64,000 nt of DNA from Prionace glauca. Lineage: Eukaryota > Chordata > Chondrichthyes > Carcharhiniformes > Carcharhinidae. Both the position numbers and the translations under genes were made by a program. The notes below the pieces were generated by a model. That model did no database searches and was not told the DNA's origin. It saw nothing but the letters and a program-made list of their open reading frames with translations. The DNA is taken from assembly GCA_037974335.1 (NCBI GenBank), contig CM075743.1, forward strand, positions 7,932,449 through 7,996,448, read 5' to 3'. Shown piece by piece: positions 57,739 through 64,000 of the stretch. Every line of letters starts with the position of its first letter. Positions within the stretch are counted from its first letter, which is position 1.

Positions 57739-58989
57739 GTAAATTGTTCTCAGTGATTTTCTTTATTATTCTCAACTGAAATGTCTGATCGATGCTTTAT
57801 CTGGGAGGAGACATTGATAATTCTGACTTCCCGAGGGTCTGTGGCAGTGCAGAGTGTGGCAACGAGAGGGCAGTTAGAAGAATGATTATATTGGAGGAAT
57901 TGTAATTCAGAGGCTCAGAGAAATGATCCAGAGAGATGGGGTTTGATTTATCGCACCTTAGACCACACTCCCCTGGTGAACAAGTTGTCAGAAAACCCAC
58001 CCAGGCTCCTGTTGGCTGGAAAATAGATCTTGACCACTTCCCAGATATTCACCAGATACTCACCAACAGCTCACTTCTCTTGTAATAAATTCCTTCAGAT
58101 CATTAAACTTCCACACTCGGTTGAAGTCAGACTCCAGCGCTGAGTTCAGAAACAAAGGGACTCGATACAAAAAGACCAGTTCAAGTCAGTTTCCCAATTA
58201 ACTATTTCAGTTGCTGCCAGCTGATAGCTTCTATCTCACAGCTCACGTCCTTTGGTTGATATTTACGTTGGAATTTTACTGCCTTGCCCGCCGTGGTATT
58301 GGAGCGGGTGTGGGGCAGACAACGGAAATGTCTGTTGACCTTGGGCAGGATTCTCCAATCTTGTTCTTTTGAGGCCATAAAACCTCACCCTAGACTTTAA
58401 ACAGTACTGACACTTAAATGTTAAATGGTACTTAATGTTAAATGTTAAAACAAAGACAAAGAATGGCCGAAATTCACCAAACTCGTCCAGACCTGGAATT
58501 ATCCAGTCCCACTGTGAGTGCAGATTTGCCTGAGCGCCAAATTCCCTATTCCAACTGGCAGTGGGGGCTGATCACCCGATATTGGAGAATTCAGGTCAAG
58601 GTTAGATTTTAGGAAAGGAATTTAAATCTCCGTTATCTCAGCAAACATCCACAATCTATTTCAGGTGACATCCAATGCTTGTCTCTAACTAATCTGCTAC
58701 CATGAATATCTGCTGTCCATGAGAACAATCAATAGATACTACTTGCATTTGGCCAAGTTTCCACTGCCAACTCTCTCTCTCTCTAACACTTTCTCCCCCT
58801 CCTCATACCCTGGGTGAAGTTAAGAAATATTGATAATATGAAACTGTTTAACATTTTGGACATTCTAATGATTAAAGTTTTTAAGTCTAAAGTTAAAGCT
58901 TTTTTTACTTAGTGTCACAAGTAGGCTTACATTAACACTGCAATGAAGTTACAGTGAAAATCCGTTAGTGACTGTTTTATTTCCCACAG
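57739..58989 (+). other. V9-C9 intron
   Basis: 1,251 bases, collinear with V6-C6. SINE tail at 58908-58963. Confidence 0.7.
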
Positions 58990-59313
58990 AGCCCGTGTCT
59001 GTTCCTGAACTCAAATTTCTATCACCACCAAATGCCTCATGTTCTGGGGGCTCAGTGTCCGTCTCCTGTGAGTCTGTCAAGGGATCACTTCCCATTCAGT
59101 ACACATGGTATGAAAAGACCCCGTCTGAAGATTCAAAGATCTCTGACACCAATAAACTGGATCTACATTGTCAATCCTTCACACAGCAACACCATCAATA
59201 TTACTGCACAGCCTCAAATAACCAGGGAGTAAAATCCAGTGAAATGGTTACAGTGTCAGTGATCCACATTTCAGAGAATGATTGCAGTTATTTGACACAA
59301 ATCAGCAGCATTG
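58990..59313 (+). CDS. C9: C2-type Ig exon, g-type acceptor
   Basis: 324 bases, phase 1-1. Variants: ESVKGSL and QGVKSS. Sequon N-A-S. Confidence 0.9.
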
Positions 59314-59995
59314 GTAAATATTGCTTTAAGCTTCAAAAAATTAAAATCATGTTTTAAATTAATGTCTGTCTGAATTGTTCACGGGTTTAGATCAGGTAGT
59401 TTTTTCACGGGTCGTTCCAAGCAATTATAATAAAAATAGAATTGCATTTATTTATCACTTTTCACAGCTTCAGGATAGTTTTAAATTCCGTTCTGATTGA
59501 TGTTGGAACTGATTCAGAGCCATTGTTGTGATATAGGAAGCTCAGTACTAATTTATGAGCAATGAGCTCCCTCAAAGAACCATGTGATCATGAGCAGACA
59601 ATCTACTGTCTGAGGATTGCTGTTTGAGATTGCAATAACTCCAGGAGGTAGATCTGAAAGAGCTGTGCTTTTATTGTGCAAAGTGAAAATAAGCAATAAC
59701 AACATGCCTGTGGTGAACACAACAAATCCCAACCAAGGCTAAAAGATTAATGGAACCTCTCAAGGTCTTGCTTGATAAAGGGCTAATTATTCAATCTCAT
59801 TATGGTTGTCTAATTATCAATCCTCAGGGAGCACATATTCAATGAGCCCAATGATATCAAACAGTGAAGTATCTAATTGCATTGCAAGATGCATTGGAGA
59901 GATTTCTAAGAACACAGCGATAAATCGTACTGAAACATATCTGTTTTGAATTAAACAATTATTTTAGTTCAATTTTTGACCTGCTGTCTTTTCAG
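59314..59995 (+). other. C9-V10 intron (type B, empty SINE site)
   Basis: 682 bases. The site that holds the U2-headed SINE in C6-V7 is intact here ('gcttttattgtgc' near 59,667). Confidence 0.8.
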
Positions 59996-60304
59996 CTCCG
60001 AGTGCATTGTGGGCAAAAAATAATGTAACGGGAGTTTTGGGAAGAGCGATCACTATCGATTGTCACTATGACAAATTGTCCCAGTCACATGTGAAATATT
60101 GGGGTCGTCAGTGCTCTGTTTTGGTAAAATCAGACGATCCAGATGGACGGAGAGGGAGAATGTCGATCACAGATAACAAGACGCAAGGATTATTTGTTGT
60201 TACGATGGAGGATCTTCGCTCAGGAGATGCAGGATGGTACAGCTGTGGTATTGATAAGTCCGGCCTCCTTTCAATATTTCCTGTGAAACTACAAATATCT
60301 GACG
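59996..60304 (+). CDS. V10: V-type exon (type B intron)
   Basis: 309 bases, phase 1-1. KYWGRQC replaces KYWSRQC, shared only with V11. Variants: LRSGDAG, DKSGLLS. N-V-T sequon present. Confidence 0.9.
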
Positions 60305-61551
60305 GTAAATTGTTCTTAGTGATTATCTTTATTACTCTCAACTAAAATGACTGATCGGTGCTTTATCTGGGAGGAGACAGGTCTGATGTCTGGAGGCTCC
60401 GTGGCAGTGCAGAGTGTGGCAGCTAGAGGGCAGTTAGAACAATGATTATGTTGGAGGAATTGTAATTCAGAGGCTCAGAGTAATGATCTAGAGAGATGGG
60501 GTCAGATTTATTGCACCTTAGACCACTCTCTCCTGGTTAACATGTTGGCAAGGACACCCCCATGCTCCCGATGCCTGGAAAATAGATCTTCCCACTTCCC
60601 AAATACTCACCAGATACTCACCAACAGCTCACTTATCTCCTGTAGTAAATTCCTTCAGCTCATTAAACCTTTCTACTCAGTTGAAGTCAGACTCCAGCGC
60701 TGAGTTCAAAAACAAACGGACTCGGTACAAAAAGAGCAGTTCAAGCCAGTTTCCCAATTAACTATTTCAGTTGCTGCCAGCAGATAGTTTCTATCTCCCA
60801 GCTCATGTCGTTTGGATGATACTTAAGTTGGAATTTTACTGTCTTGCCTGCTGTGGTATTGGAGCAGATGTGGGGCAGACATCGGAAATGTCTGTTGATC
60901 TTGGGTGGGATTTTCCAGTCTCGCTCATTTGAGACCATAAAACTTCACCCTAGGCTTTAAACAGTACAGGCACTTAAATGTTAAATGGTACTTAATGTTA
61001 AATATTAAAACAAATACAAACATGGCTGAAATTCACCAAACTGGTCCAGAGCTGGAATTATCCAGTCCCGCCGTGAAGGGAGATTTGCCTGAGTACCAAA
61101 TTCCCTATTCCAACTGGCAGTGGGGGCTGATCACCTGATATCAGAGAATTCAGGTCAAAGTTAGATTTTAGGAAAGGTATTTAAATCTCCGTTATCTCAG
61201 CAAACATCCACAGTCTATTTCAGATCACACTCCAATGCTTGTAACTCACTAATCTGCTATCATGAATATCTGCTGTCCATGAGAACAATCGATAGATACT
61301 ACCTACATTTGACCAAGTTTCTACCACCAACTCTCTCTCACTCTCTCTAACACTTTCCCTGCCTCCTCATACCCTGGATGAGGTAGAGAAATATTGATAA
61401 TATGAAACTATTTAACATTTTGGTCATTCTAATGATTAAAGTTTATAAGTTTAAAGTTAAAGCTTTTTTTCTTAGTGTCACAAGTCGACTTACATTAACA
61501 CTGCAATGAAGTTACTGTGAAAATCCGTTAATTTTTTTTGTTTTCCCACAG
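60305..61551 (+). other. V10-C10 intron
   Basis: 1,247 bases, collinear with V7-C7. SINE tail at 61472-61526. Confidence 0.7.
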
Positions 61552-61875
61552 AGCCCGTGTCTGTTCCTGAACTTAGATTTCTATCACCACCAAATGTCTC
61601 ATGTTCTGGGGGCTCAGTGTCCGTCTCCTGTGAGTCTGTCCAGGGATCACTTCCCATTCAGTACACATGGTATGAAAAGACCCCGTCTGAAGATTCAAAG
61701 ATCTCTGACACCAATAAACTGGATCTACATTGTCAATCCTTCACACAGCAACATCATCAATATTACTGCACAGCCTCAAATAACCAGGGAGACAAATCCA
61801 GTGAAATGGTTACAGTGTCAGTGATCCATATTTCAGAGAATGACTGCAGTTATTTAACACAAATCAGCAACATTG
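61552..61875 (+). CDS. C10: C2-type Ig exon, g-type acceptor
   Basis: 324 bases, phase 1-1. Variants: ELRFLSPPNVSC (Arg and N-V-S as in C1), ESVQGSL, QGDKSS, ISNIG. Confidence 0.9.
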
Positions 61876-62552
61876 GTAAATATCACTTTAAGCTTCAAAA
61901 AATTCAACTCATGTTTCAAATTAATGTCTGTCTGAATTACTCACTGGTTTAGTTATATTGGTAGTTCCAAGCAATTTTAATAAAAATAGAATTGCATTTA
62001 TTTATCACTTTTCACAGCTTCAGGACAGTTTTAAATTCCGTTCTGATTGATGCTGGAACTGATTCAGAGCCATTGTTGTGATGTAGGAAGCTCAGCACCA
62101 ATTTATGAGCAATGAGCTCCCTGAAAGAGCAGTGTGATCATGAGCAGACAATCTGCTGTCTGCTGTTTGAGGATTGCTGTTTGAGATTGCAATAACTCCA
62201 AGAAGTGGATCTGAAAGAGCTGTGCTTTTATTGCGCAAAATGAAAATAAGCAATAACAACATGCCTGTGCTGAACATAACAAATCTCAACCAGGACTAAA
62301 AGATTAATGGAACCTCTCAAGGTCTTGCTTTATCAAGGGCTTATTATACAATCTCATTATGGTTGTCTAATTATCAATCCTCAGGGAGCACATATTCAAT
62401 GAGCTCAATGATATCAAACAGGGAATTATTTAATTGCATTGCAAGATGCATTGGAGAGATTTCCAAGAACACAGTGGTAAATCCTACTGAAACATATCTG
62501 TTTTGAATTAAACTATTATTTCAGTTCAATTTTTGACCTGCTGTCTTTTCAG
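61876..62552 (+). other. C10-V11 intron (type B)
   Basis: 677 bases, the same length as its partner C7-V8. Nothing beyond the shared intron sequence. Confidence 0.75.
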
Positions 62553-62861
62553 CTCCGAGTGCATTGTGGGCAAAAAATAATGTAACAGGAGTTTTGGGAA
62601 GAGCGATCACTATCGATTGTCACTATGACAAATTGTCCCAGTCACATGTGAAATATTGGGGTCGTCAGTGCTCTGTTTTGGTAAAATCAGACGATCCAGA
62701 TGGACGGAGAGGGAGAATGTCGATCACAGATAACAAGACACGGGGATTATTTGTTGTTACGATGGAGGATCTTCGCCCAGGAGATGCAGGATGGTACAGC
62801 TGTGGTATTGATAAGTCCAGCTTCCTTTCAATATTTCCTATAAAGCTACAAATATCTGACG
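62553..62861 (+). CDS. V11: V-type exon, last in window
   Basis: 309 bases, phase 1-1. KYWGRQC as in V10, NKTRG as in V7, LRPGDAG as in V8, and DKSSFLSIFPIKLQIS unique in its loop. N-V-T sequon present. Confidence 0.9.
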
Positions 62862-64000
62862 GTAAATGGTTCTCGGTGATTATCTTTATTACTCTCAACT
62901 GAAATGACTGATTGGTGCTTTATCTGGGAGGAGACTTTGACAGCTCCGATGTCTGGAGGCTCTGCTGCAGTGCAGTGTCTAGCAGCTAGAGGGCAGTTAG
63001 AACAATGATTATGTTGGAGGAATTGTAATTCAGAGGCTCAGAGTAAAGATCCAGAGAGATGGGGCCAGATTTATTGCATCTGGGATCACACTCGCCTGGT
63101 TAACATGTTGACAAGGACACCGCCATGCTCCCGATGCCTGGACAATAGACCTACCGTTTCCCAAATACCCACCAGATACTCACCAATAGCTCATTTCATC
63201 TCCTGTAGTAAATTCCTTCAGATCATTAAACCTCTACACTTGGTTGAAGTCAGAGTCCAGCGCTGAGTTCAAAAACAAAGGGCCTCAATACAAATCGACC
63301 AGTTCAAGCCAGTTTCTCGAATTAACTATTTCATTTGCTACCAGCGGATAGCTTCTATCTCCCAACTCATGTCCTTTGGGTGAAACTTACATTGGAATTT
63401 TACTGAGTGTCCGCTGTGGTATTGGAGCGAGTGTGGGGCAGACAACAGAAATGTCTGTTGACCTTGGGCGAGATTTTTCAGTCTCGTTCATTTGAGACCA
63501 AAAGACCCCACCCTTGACTTTAAACAGTACTGACATTTAAATGTTAAATGGTACTTAAATGTTAAATGTTTAATATAAATGCAAACAATGGCCAGAATTC
63601 AACAAACTCATCCGCGGCTGAGATTCTCCAGTCCTGCTGCTGTGAATGGAGATTTGGCTGAGCACCAAATTCCCTATTCCAATGGGTAGTGGGGCCGGAT
63701 CACCTGATATCGGAGAATTCAGGTCAAGAATAGATTTTTAAGCCTCCATTATCTCAACAAACATCCACAGTCTATCTCAGGTCACACTCCTATGCTTGTC
63801 ACTAACTAATTTGCTATCATGAATATCTGCTGTCCATGAGAACAATCAATAGATACTACCTGCATTCGGCCAAATTCCCACTGCCATCTCTCTCTCCCTA
63901 ACACTTTCCCTTTCCCCTCACAGCCTGGGTCAGGTCTAGAAATATTGGTAATATGACACTATTAAATTTTTTGGTCAATCTGAAGATTAAAGTTTTAAAG
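62862..64000 (+). other. V11 to next C intron (incomplete)
   Basis: Follows the V8-C8 intron but retains the 200 bases deleted there. The window ends just before the expected SINE tail and a-type acceptor of the next C exon. Confidence 0.75.

Larger units (their letters stand above)
54803..64000 (+). repeat. Three-pair module, copy 2 (cut by window end)
   Basis: C8, V9, C9, V10, C10 and V11 follow copy 1 in the same order, orientation and subtypes. The sequence ending at 64000 matches the stretch ending at 54701 before C8, so the next C exon is expected about 102 bases outside the window. Confidence 0.9.

Noticed and set aside
30817-61824. Recurrent 64-76 codon open frames inside each C exon in a second frame
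   Set aside because: They repeat only because the C exons are nearly identical; they cross the exon in a frame that does not match the splice phases and encode nothing recognisable.
34865-62898. Minus-strand open frames of 77-99 codons opposite the V exons
   Set aside because: They are antisense shadows of the V domains and vary exactly with them.
26349-64000. Eleven separate two-domain receptor genes
   Set aside because: No leader, transmembrane or tail exons occur between pairs, and introns of 670 bases leave little room for promoters. Left open only if small cryptic leader exons exist.
1-64000. CRISPR arrays, operons, ribosome binding sites
   Set aside because: The window is vertebrate genomic DNA with spliced exons and vertebrate repeats; none of these prokaryotic features is present.

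Overview
The window looks like nuclear DNA of a cartilaginous fish, most likely a shark. The evidence is the repeat content: tRNA-headed SINEs of the elasmobranch HE1 kind, many CR1-like LINEs, and the repeat ending in GTTGTGAGACTTCTTA that is abundant in shark genomes. All the supported host coding sequence belongs to one kind of gene, a cell-surface or secreted immunoglobulin-superfamily receptor on the + strand.

The 5' end is a short signal-peptide exon (3929-3965). It is followed by an intron of about 22 kb filled with nested transposon fossils: an ancient retrovirus in minus orientation (about 5.2-20.0 kb), Penelope-like pieces, CR1 LINEs, SINEs, a DNA transposon with terminal inverted repeats, a U2-snRNA-headed SINE and a Harbinger remnant. 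From 26349 to the right edge there is a strictly alternating exon array: eleven V-type exons (V1-V11) of the pIgR/CD300 kind and ten C2-type Ig exons (C1-C10). Every exon is intact, begins and ends in phase 1, and has consensus splice sites. I found no second leader exon, transmembrane exon or polyadenylation boundary inside the array, so it reads as one giant gene that continues past base 64000. If every exon is used, the ectodomain in this window alone is about 2,217 residues in 21 Ig domains. Because all exons are symmetric, many shorter in-frame isoforms are also possible.

The array grew stepwise. V1-C1 is the divergent founder pair. All later C exons share a fossil SINE tail a few dozen bases upstream of the splice acceptor, which C1 lacks. 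V2-V11 share a 12-base shortening that removes one cysteine of the CD300-type second disulfide. Intron and acceptor subtypes show a two-pair module (V2-C3, V4-C5) and then a three-pair module of about 9.4 kb (V6-C8, V9 onward) copied in tandem.

The remaining features are mobile elements. The most complete is a 4.58 kb CR1-like LINE (36687-41269, minus strand) in the C3-V4 intron. It has a full ORF1 (zinc-finger-like, coiled coil, GDSL esterase-like), an ORF2 with a single visible internal stop, and two tandem 237-bp monomers at its 5' end. The closest described systems I can name from memory are vertebrate pIgR/CD300/TREM receptors and the skate modular domain immune-type receptors (MDIRs). 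I do not know a described receptor with this long V/C2 alternation.
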